A stretch of 64,000 nucleotides of DNA from Melastoma dodecandrum (lineage: Eukaryota > Streptophyta > Magnoliopsida > Myrtales > Melastomataceae): the NCBI GenBank assembly GCA_029817715.1, contig JARUPY010000533.1:3740001-3804000 (forward strand). Reading direction: 5' to 3'. Shown in pieces: positions 1 through 10,424 of the stretch. The notes under the pieces were generated by a model that did not search any database, had not been told where the DNA came from, and saw only the letters and a program-made list of their open reading frames with translations. The position numbers were made by a program, and so were the translations under genes. Position 1 is the first letter of the stretch, and every line of letters starts with the position of its first letter.

Positions 1-962
<962 letters not shown>

Positions 963-1854
963 CATCCCTGTTGAGTCAACAGGTTCTTGCTGAAGCAAAC
1001 GATCCGAACAAAACTCGTACAAGTGTGTTTGCATATGAGCTAGGAAACGTCTCGTTTCCGGGATGATCATATTTGTTAGTTCTGTTGGAAGCACGCAAGA
1101 GGGCATCCCTTGCATATGAGCCAGGAAACACCTCGTTTCCGAGATGATCTTATTCGTTAGTTCCGTTGGAAACATGTCAGATGGCATTAATGGACCATGT
1201 TGCACAGGAGCTAAGAAACATCTCATTTCTGTGATGATCTTATTAGTTAGTTCTATCTGAAACATGTCAGATGGCATCAAATGTAGTGAAGGTCTGAGTG
1301 TGTGCAAATGGAAGGGTTGTGTTTAACGAAATTTGTACGGATATATAGTTAATTTTTTAAAAAAATTTACAAAATACGATCGAAGTTTTCAAAATAATAA
1401 ATTTACCGTCGCTACTGCGGATTTTAAAAACCCATCTTCCAATTTAAAAAAATAAGACATAAATTTCAAAACACAACGTCCTTCTTTCTCCCTCCATCTC
1501 CCTTCCTTCTATTTTTCTCCCTCCCTCTCCCTTCATTCCATCTATCTTTTTCTTTCTCTCTCCTTAGCCGATTTTTCAAAATTCGCCCCAGGGACAATAA
1601 ATTTGGTATTTTATAAACTTCAACCATATTTTATAATTTTTTTTTAAAATTAATCGTATAAACCGTTTTGTTTGATCGTCTAAAACATTGTTGTGTAATA
1701 ACATGTTTATATGTCCCCCTTGTGTACACTCATTTGTATTATCACAATTGGAGATAATATTCCACTCTTTTTATTCAATAAGATGCTACGCTCCTCATTC
1801 ACATCTATACTATGAAATTTGATTTATATACGTAAGAAATGCTAGAATCAAAGA
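963..1854. other. 3' UTR and intergenic DNA before the Gypsy element
   Basis: No gene is seen. The stretch holds the probable 3' UTR of the APS kinase gene, a degenerate three-unit tandem repeat at 1031-1283 (listed separately), a pyrimidine-rich tract at about 1468-1563 and AT-rich DNA up to the target-site duplication of the retrotransposon. Confidence 0.6.
1031..1283. repeat. Degenerate tandem repeat, three units of 80-90 bp
   Basis: Units begin near 1031, 1112 and 1202. Each starts with a form of GCATATGAGCTAGGAAAC, followed by TCTCGTTTCC-like and GATGATCTTATT-like segments and ends with GAAACATGTCAGATGGCAT or a variant. They lie directly behind the APS kinase stop codon, so they may be part of its 3' UTR. 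Confidence 0.7.
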
Positions 1855-1859
1855 ATGAT
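1855..1859. repeat. Target-site duplication, left copy (ATGAT)
   Basis: ATGAT directly precedes the TG start of the 5' LTR and is repeated directly after the CA end of the 3' LTR at 14773-14777, as expected for Gypsy integrase. Confidence 0.9.
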
Positions 1860-2839
1860 TGTTGACATGGCAATTAATTTTGGGCCTGGGTTTAGAACAG
1901 GAACCCAGTACTCCCTCAAGTAATACTTCGAGCCGGCCCAAGACGTAATCGTCTAGGCCGACTCACGATGAAATCGACTAGGTCGATTTATGACAAAGTC
2001 GACTAGGTCGACTAATAAACGGGGTCGACTAAGTCGACTCACGATGAAGGAACATGGTGATCAAAGCCAATCAAGATGACTTAACAGTAGTTAGGTCTAC
2101 TAGTAGAGTCGAATCGACGGAATCCTGGATAAAGTCGACCAAGTCGATCGCAGTCCGTACAGGTCGGTCAAGTCGACGAGGTTGGAATAAATTTATTCAT
2201 TTTTAATCACGTTTGCTAAAGATCGTAACTGATCTTAAATATCCAGGAACGTGATCCCATATAACAAGGGGGTTGTTGAGACACTCCCACGACATTAGGG
2301 ATCACGATCTGTAACACCATCTATAAAAGATTTATCTGTTACGCGTACAAATCCTCTATAAATAGCAGAGGGATTTTCCAAAACAGGGTACGAATACACC
2401 CAGCCAAAACACTGAAGTTTGTTCGTCAACCTTAGGAAATTAGACACCTTGACCCGGTTCATCGGTCAAACCCCCCTTTCCACCAGCAGAGTGAGCTCGT
2501 AGGGCCTTTGCCGTCATCCCCCCGCCAGCGACACCACCGACGGAGTGAGCTCGTAGGGCCTTCGTCACAGCCTCCCGCCAGCAACCACCACCGACGGAGC
2601 GAGCTTCCAAGGCCTTCGTCACAAGTTCCCCACCGTCACGGATTTCCACGACGTTGTCAATACTTGCACTTGTTTTCCGTTTTTCAATGGCTGTAAGCCC
2701 TGTTTCCTTTACTCCTTAAGATTGTAAGACTTGTATTTAATTTCAATAAAATTGTACATCTTCTTACTGGCGACCACAATACAATTACTGTGAGTCCATT
2801 GCCAAATATTTCCGACGTGATCCGTTTCGTGCGCGAACA
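1860..2839 (+). repeat. 5' LTR of the Gypsy element
   Basis: The LTR is 980 bp long, runs TG...CA, and is the same length as the 3' copy. A TATA box (TATAAATA, 2357-2364) lies about two thirds of the way in, with transcription expected to start near 2390. The upstream half contains six GTCGAC palindromes between about 1998 and 2176, four of them clustered at 1998-2039. The GGCGACCACA word of the primer site also occurs inside the LTR near 2768. Confidence 0.96.
2357..2364 (+). promoter_or_regulatory. LTR TATA box
   Basis: TATAAATA in a CCTCTATAAATAGCAG context, the best core promoter in the 5' LTR. The same sequence is present in the 3' LTR at about 14290-14297. Confidence 0.7.
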
Positions 2840-2845
2840 CGTTTT

Positions 2846-2863
2846 TGGCGACCACAGTGGGAG
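2846..2863 (+). other. Primer-binding site of the Gypsy element
   Basis: Six bases (CGTTTT) after the LTR end comes TGGCGACCACAGTGGGAG. Its complement ends in CCA, as a tRNA 3' end must. I do not recognise the tRNA species. Confidence 0.6.
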
Positions 2864-2866
2864 CAC

Positions 2867-3076
2867 ATGCCGAGGAATACTCGAAGTACTACTACCCATG
2901 AGTCTCACAATCCCTTAGATGGGGAAAACCAGTCAGAACTTCCTCCGGGAATGAGCTTGCAAGCGCCGGCCCTAGGAGGCCAGGCAGCCACAAACCAGTC
3001 AGAACTTCCTCCGGGAATGAACTTGCCAGCGCCGGCCCTAGGAGGCCAGGCCGCTACAAAACCAGTCCACCTTTGA
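2867..3076 (+). pseudogene. Gag N-terminal segment cut off by a 1-nt frameshift
   Basis: An ATG at 2867, four bases after the primer site, opens a frame starting MPRNTRSTTTH and stopping at 3076. It includes a 66-bp tandem duplication (2928-2993 and 2994-3059) coding for the repeat NQSELPPGM..APALGGQAAT. A third start of this unit at 3061 is one base out of register: the run is AAAA (3058-3061) where the earlier units have AAA. In the shifted frame the sequence runs on without a stop into the main Gag frame. I infer that the ancestral Gag began at 2867 and that this copy carries a one-base insertion. A sequencing error in the homopolymer is the alternative. Confidence 0.7.
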
Positions 3077-3134
3077 TTCGCATACCCCGTCCGAATTTAT
3101 TTCGAGACTGGAGTTCCACAAGGAACTGGGGGAT

Positions 3135-6100
3135 ATGCGTCAGGAGTTGACTGATATGAAGGATATTCTAATGGACGTCCAAACTCTAATGGGGCGTCTT
3201 TCTGGCCCGAGAAATGAGGAAAGAGTAAGACCTCGTATGAGAGAAACCCCCTTTAGGGAGTCTACGTTCATGACGGACGCTCGACGAACTGCTCAAGGGC
3301 CACGTAACGTGACTTTTGAGCAATCTGAGATAAGGACAAATGCCCTTTTTGAACCTGGGAATCTGGTTCCCCCTAGTCGACCCTCTTCTTCACGTAATCG
3401 ACCAACGAATACGCATTGGAATGAGGCAGGGGACTTTCCAGAGGAAACAGATCAAGGGGAGGATTTTATCCCGACTCATCGCCCTGGCAAAGAACCTGTA
3501 ATCGACGCGACTGGAGACCCTTATGAGCTCGGATCCCGAGGTGGAAATTTCCGGGAGGAGCCTTCTTTCTACATGAGGAATCCAGCGAATCAGGCAATGG
3601 GGGATAGATCTCCGTATAGCCCGATAAGGTCGACTCGACCTCCAGCACAGGCCCCAGTAGGCGGTGTACCCCCAGATTTGAGGGAGGCCATAACTCAGGT
3701 TATAGAGCAAGTCGTCCCCGGAATAGCTCGGCGAGACGATGCTTGTTTGTACAGGTCTCCCTATCCTGCGTATGTCGACAGGGATTTCCCTTTACCTAGA
3801 GGTTATAAAGTGCCCGACTTTACTCGTTTTTCGGGTGAAGACGAAATGACCCCACTCGAGCATGTCGCTCGCTTCACTCACCAGCTTGGCGAGGCGGCTG
3901 GAAACGACTTTTGGAAACTGAAGCTCTTCCCTAACTCGTTAACAGGAGATGCCTTTACGTGGTATGCGAGTTTGCCGCCAGGGTCAATAGCCTCGTGGAC
4001 TCAGATGCAATCTATGTTCGTTAAGACCTTTGCTCGACTGGACACCCCCATGTCGATGTTTGAGGTAATGCGCCTTAAGCAGGCTAACGGAGAACACCCA
4101 GGGCAGTTTCTAATGAAACTCAGGAAAGCCCTACTACGGTGTAGTCCCCCCATACCGGAGAAGGATCAATCGCTTCTCGCATTAAATGCGTTGACTATCC
4201 CGTTCCGGAAAAAGCTGCAGGGCGAGCGCTTCGCTGACCTATATGACTTAGCGAGGAGGGCTACTGAGTATCATCAGCTCCTTACAGAGGAAGCCCACTT
4301 GACCCGAGCCTACCAAGTCGACACTTATGAAGTCGATGTGGCGGAATTTGTCAAGGGGGAGTCGACTATATGCGACCCCCTGACTAAGAAGAATTCCAAA
4401 GCTAAGGCATCCCAAAGGAATGCCGAAGAAAGAAAATACTCTTTCGACACAGATAAAGTCGACGCTATATTCGACTGGCTTCATCAAAGGAAAAGGATTA
4501 GACTTAAGCCCGGCCATCGAGCCCCTCAGACAGAGAGGGAAAAGACTAGGAATTACTGCAAGTGGCATGGGTCTTTCACCCATGCCACCAAGGACTGTTT
4601 GTCCTTTAGAAATATCATACAGGATTTAATTGAGTCTAAAGAGCTCCGGTTTCCTGAAGTCGACGAAGTCGCCGTGGTGGATAATAATCCATTCGGGGAT
4701 GAAGTCGCTATTCATACGTTTGACATATTTGACGCTGAGGTTAATCTCTTAGAAGTTATTAACGACTCTGCTGTACCCTCGCAGGACGTACAAGCAACCG
4801 GCGAGACTTTGGTGGCTAATGCCCTCATGAAGCGACTGGCTGAGCGAGGGGTCTTTATTCTGCCCAAAGGAAGGGAGAAGTGGCTATGCCACTGGCACCT
4901 GAACGACTCTCACACTACAGATCGGTGCCACACGTTCAAGAAGTACCTGCTGGACAGCAGGGCAGAGGAGTGGTACGACTTGACCCCATTCGAGGAAGCA
5001 GCAATGTCGCTGAACACTCCCCAAGGATCTTCTCACGCCCTCAAAAGCCCTCCTAGCGCAGATCGCCGAGTAGCCTTGCGAGGAGGAAGAGGGGGCCCCC
5101 AGGGTCATAAGGGGAATGGAGAAACAGCCGCCCGGAGAACAGAACGCCCGGCACGACGACTGGAGTTCGTAGACTCATCTGGCCAAAGGGTCATCAAACA
5201 GGGGTACACTAGAACTACCCCTGTCAAGGAGATCAGGCCGGTAGAGGAACACAAGGGAGCGGACCAACCTCAGCAGGCCATGAATCGCAGGCCCCGCTAC
5301 GCGTCGCAGACGGTTGACCCTCAGGAACTGCGGAGGGGGCCACCTATCGCCCAATTCCTGGACGAAAAGCTGCTGTGCCAAAAGTGCAAGTTGATCGCTC
5401 ATAACCGCATACTCATCACCCAGCTCTGCACAGCATGCTGCGTTAGCTACTTCTTGCGCCTCGTCGACTTATCCGCAAAAGGGGAAATGCTGGTAAAGCC
5501 AGTCCGTCCTGAGGGTTCAGGTAACTCGAACCCTAACAAGCCCTCTTTGAATAGGCCGGCAGATAACCCTGTGCAGGTAGGATATGACCCAGCCGACGGA
5601 AGGTTTGTGGAGGTAAGTCGACTTCCTTCTGGTTCTAAGAAACCAAGGTTTGTCAAAGCGCTTAACCCCTCGTCTCAATGGCAGAAGGCAGAAAGGAAGG
5701 TTACGCTTCCCATAAGGGCTCAAAAGAGAAAAGAAAGGCGTCTAAGTCACGCCCAGAAGAAGCCAAGAATGACCTCTGTAATGCCACCCGTGGGCGGGAA
5801 CCACGCCACGGGGAAACAAGTCGCAGAACCCGAGCGGGTCGAGTCTACTGACTACTCGGAAGACCCAGGCTCGAGCTTCGATTACACCCCTCTACGAGGA
5901 GATAAGCCCTGCGATTTCAACGCAGAACAAGGGCCCCTTGTGAGCTGTAACGCTCTCACCCTCCCTGCGGAATTCGCCCGCAACAACAAGTCGGAGACAC
6001 CGGAAGGTAAAGCTCTCGACTCTAAAGTCACCACGTTTCCTTCTGGCTTCCCTCTACACTGGTTGAGGAAACCATCAGATCGCATGAAACAGCATATGCA

Positions 6101-6857
6101 TTCGCTGTACATCTCAGCCACCTTTGATGGTGTCTTAGTAGGCCGAGTCTTAATAGACAACGGCGCCACTGTTAATGTTCTTCCCCTTGCCAAGTTTAGA
6201 TTACTTGGGTACAAGCCTAGCGAGTTGGTGCGAACCGACGTAGCTGTAAGTGGCTTTAATGGGAGAAAATCCGAGTGCCTGGGCATATGCTCCGTGCGCC
6301 TAGGCGTCGGGAGACACGAGCAGGAAACTGCTTTCTTTGTAATCGATATAGCCCCCTCATTTAATGCGCTTTTAGGACGCGATTGGCTTCATAAGGCCGC
6401 TGCGATTCCATCTACTTTGCATAGGGAGTTGATCTTATGGCTTGACTCCGAAATAGAAATCGTTAAAGCCGATGAATACGCCTGTTGTGACAAGGGTATT
6501 TTGCATGCAGAAACGTGTAAGACAGTCAAGGACCTTACTCTGGACCAGCGCTACAAGCTGGGAGACCCCACAGTCGGACCCTTAGGTGAACCTTCTGGGA
6601 AGTTCGACTTCATCGTGAGCTACGGCACCTCTCATCCCAAGCCGGACGAAGGACCGATTGTGCCAACAGGATGGGGGCCCGACTTCACAGACAAAGACAT
6701 GGACGAGGTCCTCCAGGAGGTAGTCACGGCCAAAGATGGGGGCGAGATGAACAACAGCCCGAGCGGCAACAAGGGAGAAGCGCCTAAGAGCCAAGAGAGC
6801 ACTGCGACGGAGTTGGAGCCCGATAGACTCCTGCACGAAGGGATGTATGGACAGTGA
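3135..6857 (+). CDS. gag-pro: Gag-protease polyprotein of the Gypsy element
   Basis: The ORF codes for 1240 residues from the first ATG in this frame, but the frame is probably older at its start (see 2867-3076). A retrotransposon Gag domain lies at about residues 226-340 (PDFTRFSGEDEMTPLEHV to LRKALLRC). A CCHH-like knuckle NYCKWHGSFTHATKDC is at about 473-488, a second one is WLCHWHLNDSHTTDRC, and a CxxC pair CQKC...CTACC follows. The pepsin-type protease is near the C terminus with VLIDNGATVNVLP, catalytic Asp1008; the usual D-S/T-G is D-N-G here. The last 11 bases overlap pol, which is in the +1 frame. Protease in the gag ORF with a separate pol ORF fits the Tat group. Confidence 0.92.
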   Translation: MRQELTDMKDILMDVQTLMGRLSGPRNEERVRPRMRETPFRESTFMTDARRTAQGPRNVTFEQSEIRTNALFEPGNLVPPSRPSSSRNRPTNTHWNEAGDFPEETDQGEDFIPTHRPGKEPVIDATGDPYELGSRGGNFREEPSFYMRNPANQAMGDRSPYSPIRSTRPPAQAPVGGVPPDLREAITQVIEQVVPGIARRDDACLYRSPYPAYVDRDFPLPRGYKVPDFTRFSGEDEMTPLEHVARFTHQLGEAAGNDFWKLKLFPNSLTGDAFTWYASLPPGSIASWTQMQSMFVKTFARLDTPMSMFEVMRLKQANGEHPGQFLMKLRKALLRCSPPIPEKDQSLLALNALTIPFRKKLQGERFADLYDLARRATEYHQLLTEEAHLTRAYQVDTYEVDVAEFVKGESTICDPLTKKNSKAKASQRNAEERKYSFDTDKVDAIFDWLHQRKRIRLKPGHRAPQTEREKTRNYCKWHGSFTHATKDCLSFRNIIQDLIESKELRFPEVDEVAVVDNNPFGDEVAIHTFDIFDAEVNLLEVINDSAVPSQDVQATGETLVANALMKRLAERGVFILPKGREKWLCHWHLNDSHTTDRCHTFKKYLLDSRAEEWYDLTPFEEAAMSLNTPQGSSHALKSPPSADRRVALRGGRGGPQGHKGNGETAARRTERPARRLEFVDSSGQRVIKQGYTRTTPVKEIRPVEEHKGADQPQQAMNRRPRYASQTVDPQELRRGPPIAQFLDEKLLCQKCKLIAHNRILITQLCTACCVSYFLRLVDLSAKGEMLVKPVRPEGSGNSNPNKPSLNRPADNPVQVGYDPADGRFVEVSRLPSGSKKPRFVKALNPSSQWQKAERKVTLPIRAQKRKERRLSHAQKKPRMTSVMPPVGGNHATGKQVAEPERVESTDYSEDPGSSFDYTPLRGDKPCDFNAEQGPLVSCNALTLPAEFARNNKSETPEGKALDSKVTTFPSGFPLHWLRKPSDRMKQHMHSLYISATFDGVLVGRVLIDNGATVNVLPLAKFRLLGYKPSELVRTDVAVSGFNGRKSECLGICSVRLGVGRHEQETAFFVIDIAPSFNALLGRDWLHKAAAIPSTLHRELILWLDSEIEIVKADEYACCDKGILHAETCKTVKDLTLDQRYKLGDPTVGPLGEPSGKFDFIVSYGTSHPKPDEGPIVPTGWGPDFTDKDMDEVLQEVVTAKDGGEMNNSPSGNKGEAPKSQESTATELEPDRLLHEGMYGQ

Positions 6858-9800
6858 GGAAAGTCATGCGATCTCTGATATCCTACAGCGACTTCAGAAG
6901 CATGGTGGGATGACTAGGAAAGTAGGATGCCAGATAGGCAACATCGATTTCGAAATTAGGCCATGTAATAACGTGGACACCGATTTAGGTGGTGTCCAGA
7001 GTCGTGAGTCACTGATGATGCCATGTGACTCACTCGTAGGCGTCAATTTAGGCGAGGCATTGAGCCCTCGAATTGTTTTAATCAGTTCTTCGATGAATAA
7101 AGAACTTTTCCATTCTATTAAAGCTACTCTAGAAGAGTTTAAAGATTGTTTCGCTTGGGATTACACTGAGATGCCTGGCCTAGATCGCCGACTTGTGGAA
7201 CACAAGTTACCAATCAAAACAGGATTTAAACCAGTCCAACAGGCGCCAAGGAGAATGACTCATGAGGTCACTCAAGCAGTATTCGAGGAAGTCAAAAAGC
7301 TCTTTAAAGCCGGATATATAAGGACATCGAGGTACACTGAATGGATATCCAGTATAGTTCCTGTTATTAAGAAGAATGGCAAGATTAGGGTTTGCATCGA
7401 CTTTAGGGACCTGAATCGTGCCACTCCGAAGGATGAGTATCCTATGCCCATCGCAGATGATTTAGTCGACAAGACTGCAGGGCACCAAATTATGTCCTTC
7501 ATGGATGGTTTCTCAGGATATAACCAAATCTTCCTAGCCGAAGAAGATATCCATAAAACTGCGTTCAGATGTCCTTTAGGCATTTTTGAATGGGTAGTCA
7601 TGCCATTCGGACTCAAAAATGCTGGGGCAACCTACCAACGGGCCATGAACGCTATATTTGATGCCTTGATTAGCAAAACGGTCGAAGTATACATAGACGA
7701 TATAGTGGTCAAGTCACAAGACGAGAAGTCACATGTTAATGACCTTAGAAATGCTTTCATTCAAATGAGAAAGCATCAGCTCAAACTAAATCCTCTCAAA
7801 TGTGCCTTCGGAGTCAGAGCAGGACATTTCCTAGGTTTCTTAGTTCATCAACGTGGCATAGAAGTCGACCAGAACAAAGTGAACGCCATTCAAAGATTGA
7901 ACCCTCCGAGTAATAAGAAACAGTTACAGGCTTTCTTAGGAAGGGTCAATTACCTAAGGCGATTTATTGGTAACGTCGCTGGACGGACAGAAATTTTCTC
8001 GACTTTATTAAAGGCGAAGGGAAATTTTGCATGGAGCAACGAACACCAAAAAGCATTTGAAGGCTTAAAGGAGTACTTAATGAAACCGCCTGTGCTTGCC
8101 CCTCCTCGGATAGGAAAGCCCTATCTGCTTTATGTGGCAGCGACCGAATCAGTCATCGGCGCCATGTTAGCCCAAGAGGCAGAGGACAAAACTGAGAGAG
8201 CAGTCTACTATCTGTCAAGACAACTGACTGCTACAGAAAAGCGCTATACAATTAAGGAGAAGTTGTGCCTGTCAGTCTTTTATGCTGTTAAGAAGCTGAG
8301 ACATTATATCGGATCCCAAGAGGTTCATGTTATTGCCAAGTCTCCAATCATAAAATACTTTTTCGAAAGTCCCCTATTGACTGGAAGAATTAGTAAATGG
8401 AGCTTGGTCCTGTCCGCATACGATCTGCGTTTCAAACCTCAACAGTCGGTGAAAGGGCAGGCCTTAGCCGACTTCTTAGTAAATCACGATCCATCTACAT
8501 TAATCGATCAAGAGGAATCCCTTGAGGATGTCTGGCAAGCTTGGTTTGATGGATCTTCGGCAAAATCCGGCGTAGGTATAGGCCTCCATATACTTTCGCC
8601 ATTAGGAAAGGACGTTCGCCTAGCATATCGTTTGTCGGCGACTCATACAAACAACGCGACCGAGTATGAGGCGTTGATCACGCTCTTGAAGGAATTGTTA
8701 GCCTTGGGAGCCAGGAAAGCCAGAGTAATGGGAGACTCTCAACTGGTTATTAACCAGGTGAACGACGACTCTCTATGTCAGGAGAAACTCGCACCCTATC
8801 ATCAAGTCGCTCAAAGGTTGGTTAAGCGGTTCGAAGCAATTACTTTCCTCTTTGTAGGCCGGGAGGAGAACACAATCGCTAACGACTTAGCCCAAAAAGC
8901 TTCAGGGTACAAGCCTAGAGGAGGAAGCGATTGTATCCCAGAAATAGCTTCCCACCTAGCTCCCCAAGGCGACGCGTTCACTCTGAACATAATGACAAAC
9001 GATAAAGATTGGAGGAGGCCAATCACCGACTTCCTATCCAACCCAACGCAAAAGGCGAGCCAAAGAATCAAAACTCAGGCCTTGTCGTATACCCTTATGG
9101 ATGGGGTACTTTACAGAAAGACCAAAGAAGGAGTCCTACTAAGGTGCGTCGACTTAGACGAAGCGACCCCAATTATGTTGGAGACTCACCAGGGTTTATG
9201 CGGGTCTCACCAATCTGGCACCAAAATGTCTTGGACCATCCAAAGACATGGTTTTTACTGGCCATCAATGCTAAAGAACTGCATAGAAATGGCTAGGGGA
9301 TGCCAAGAGTGTCAAAAACATGGTCCGGTGACAAGGGCCCCAGCGTCCAACTTAGTCCCAGTCATAAAACCTTGGCCATTTAGAACTTGGGCCCTGGATA
9401 TAATCGGAGAAATTCACCCACACTCGAGTAAAGGCGATGCCTACATTCTAGTCGCCACTGACTACTTTACTAAGTGGGTTGAGGCTCAAGTATATAAGAA
9501 AATTGACCACAAAGAGGTGATCGACTTTCTCAGATCTTCCATCATTTACAGGTTTGGGATTCCCCAGAATATTGTAGTAGACAATGCCACCGTTTTCAAT
9601 AATGAGAAGGTGCGTGAATTCGCTGCCGAGTTCAACTTTTCAATCACTAATTCGACACCTTATTATCCCCAGTCGAATGGACAAGCCGAAGCTACTAATA
9701 AGCTCATAAAGAATAACATTCAGAAAATGGTTGGTGCACATCTAAGAGAATGGCACAAACTATTACAAGACACCTTGTGGGCTCTAAGAGTCACCAAGAG

Positions 9801-10302
9801 AGGCAGCACAGGAGAAGCCCCTTTTTCGCTAGTATATGGGCAAGATGTTGTCCTACCTATTGAGATTCGATACAAGTCGCTCAGGGTAGCTCATCCTGAT
9901 TTGCAAGACGAGGCAATGTACCTCGCTTTAGAAGAATTGGAAAAGAAGCGACTCGACGTAATAGATAGACTCGAGGTACACAAGCAGAGAATTGCTAGGC
10001 ATTATAATAAAAAAGTTGTCCATAAGCGCTTCAAAGTGGGCGACTTAGTATGGAAGATGATCCTACCACTCAAATCAATGGACCAAGTCCTGGGAAAGTG
10101 GTCTCCTAATTGGGAGGGCCCATATGAAGTGTGCGAAACATACTCATCTAATACGTATCGACTCATGACCAGAGAAGGGGATAGGCACCCATTGAAGGTC
10201 AATGGTAAATACCTTAAACCCTACCGCGCGACTATCTGGGAAGCTCATCATAAAATCCTAAGACAAAGGACTCCATTAATTTGGGAAGCGCTTAATTTCT
10301 AA
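6847..10302 (+). CDS. pol: Pol polyprotein (RT, RNase H, second RNase H, integrase)
   Basis: The ORF codes for 1151 residues without a break. The reverse transcriptase occupies about residues 130-300 with YIDD at 282-285. The Ty3-type RNase H follows near 400-520. A second, plant-type RNase H starts with AWFDGSSAKSG (Asp568) and NNATEYEALI (Glu606), the hallmark of Tat elements. Integrase has a zinc part with His781, His788, Cys819 and Cys822 region and the catalytic D851, D912, E948, with 35 residues between the last two. A VDNAT variant replaces the usual SDNGT. The start ATG at 6847 lies 11 bases inside the end of the gag-protease ORF, in the +1 frame, so expression needs a frameshift or reinitiation. 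All catalytic residues I can check are present, so the copy may be active. Confidence 0.95.
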   Translation: MDSEESHAISDILQRLQKHGGMTRKVGCQIGNIDFEIRPCNNVDTDLGGVQSRESLMMPCDSLVGVNLGEALSPRIVLISSSMNKELFHSIKATLEEFKDCFAWDYTEMPGLDRRLVEHKLPIKTGFKPVQQAPRRMTHEVTQAVFEEVKKLFKAGYIRTSRYTEWISSIVPVIKKNGKIRVCIDFRDLNRATPKDEYPMPIADDLVDKTAGHQIMSFMDGFSGYNQIFLAEEDIHKTAFRCPLGIFEWVVMPFGLKNAGATYQRAMNAIFDALISKTVEVYIDDIVVKSQDEKSHVNDLRNAFIQMRKHQLKLNPLKCAFGVRAGHFLGFLVHQRGIEVDQNKVNAIQRLNPPSNKKQLQAFLGRVNYLRRFIGNVAGRTEIFSTLLKAKGNFAWSNEHQKAFEGLKEYLMKPPVLAPPRIGKPYLLYVAATESVIGAMLAQEAEDKTERAVYYLSRQLTATEKRYTIKEKLCLSVFYAVKKLRHYIGSQEVHVIAKSPIIKYFFESPLLTGRISKWSLVLSAYDLRFKPQQSVKGQALADFLVNHDPSTLIDQEESLEDVWQAWFDGSSAKSGVGIGLHILSPLGKDVRLAYRLSATHTNNATEYEALITLLKELLALGARKARVMGDSQLVINQVNDDSLCQEKLAPYHQVAQRLVKRFEAITFLFVGREENTIANDLAQKASGYKPRGGSDCIPEIASHLAPQGDAFTLNIMTNDKDWRRPITDFLSNPTQKASQRIKTQALSYTLMDGVLYRKTKEGVLLRCVDLDEATPIMLETHQGLCGSHQSGTKMSWTIQRHGFYWPSMLKNCIEMARGCQECQKHGPVTRAPASNLVPVIKPWPFRTWALDIIGEIHPHSSKGDAYILVATDYFTKWVEAQVYKKIDHKEVIDFLRSSIIYRFGIPQNIVVDNATVFNNEKVREFAAEFNFSITNSTPYYPQSNGQAEATNKLIKNNIQKMVGAHLREWHKLLQDTLWALRVTKRGSTGEAPFSLVYGQDVVLPIEIRYKSLRVAHPDLQDEAMYLALEELEKKRLDVIDRLEVHKQRIARHYNKKVVHKRFKVGDLVWKMILPLKSMDQVLGKWSPNWEGPYEVCETYSSNTYRLMTREGDRHPLKVNGKYLKPYRATIWEAHHKILRQRTPLIWEALNF

Positions 10303-10424
10303 GAAAATCGTGCTAGGCTTCAGTAACGCTGTTTGGAAGAATGAATTTAGCATAGTGGGCAGAAATTCATTCGAGAAACAAGATATTCGATTTATTCAGT
10401 AAAAATAATCGAATTGCGTCGTTC

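Noticed and set aside
2440..2696. Open frames on both strands inside the LTR
   Set aside because: They lie in LTR sequence, recur in the 3' LTR and show no protein resemblance.
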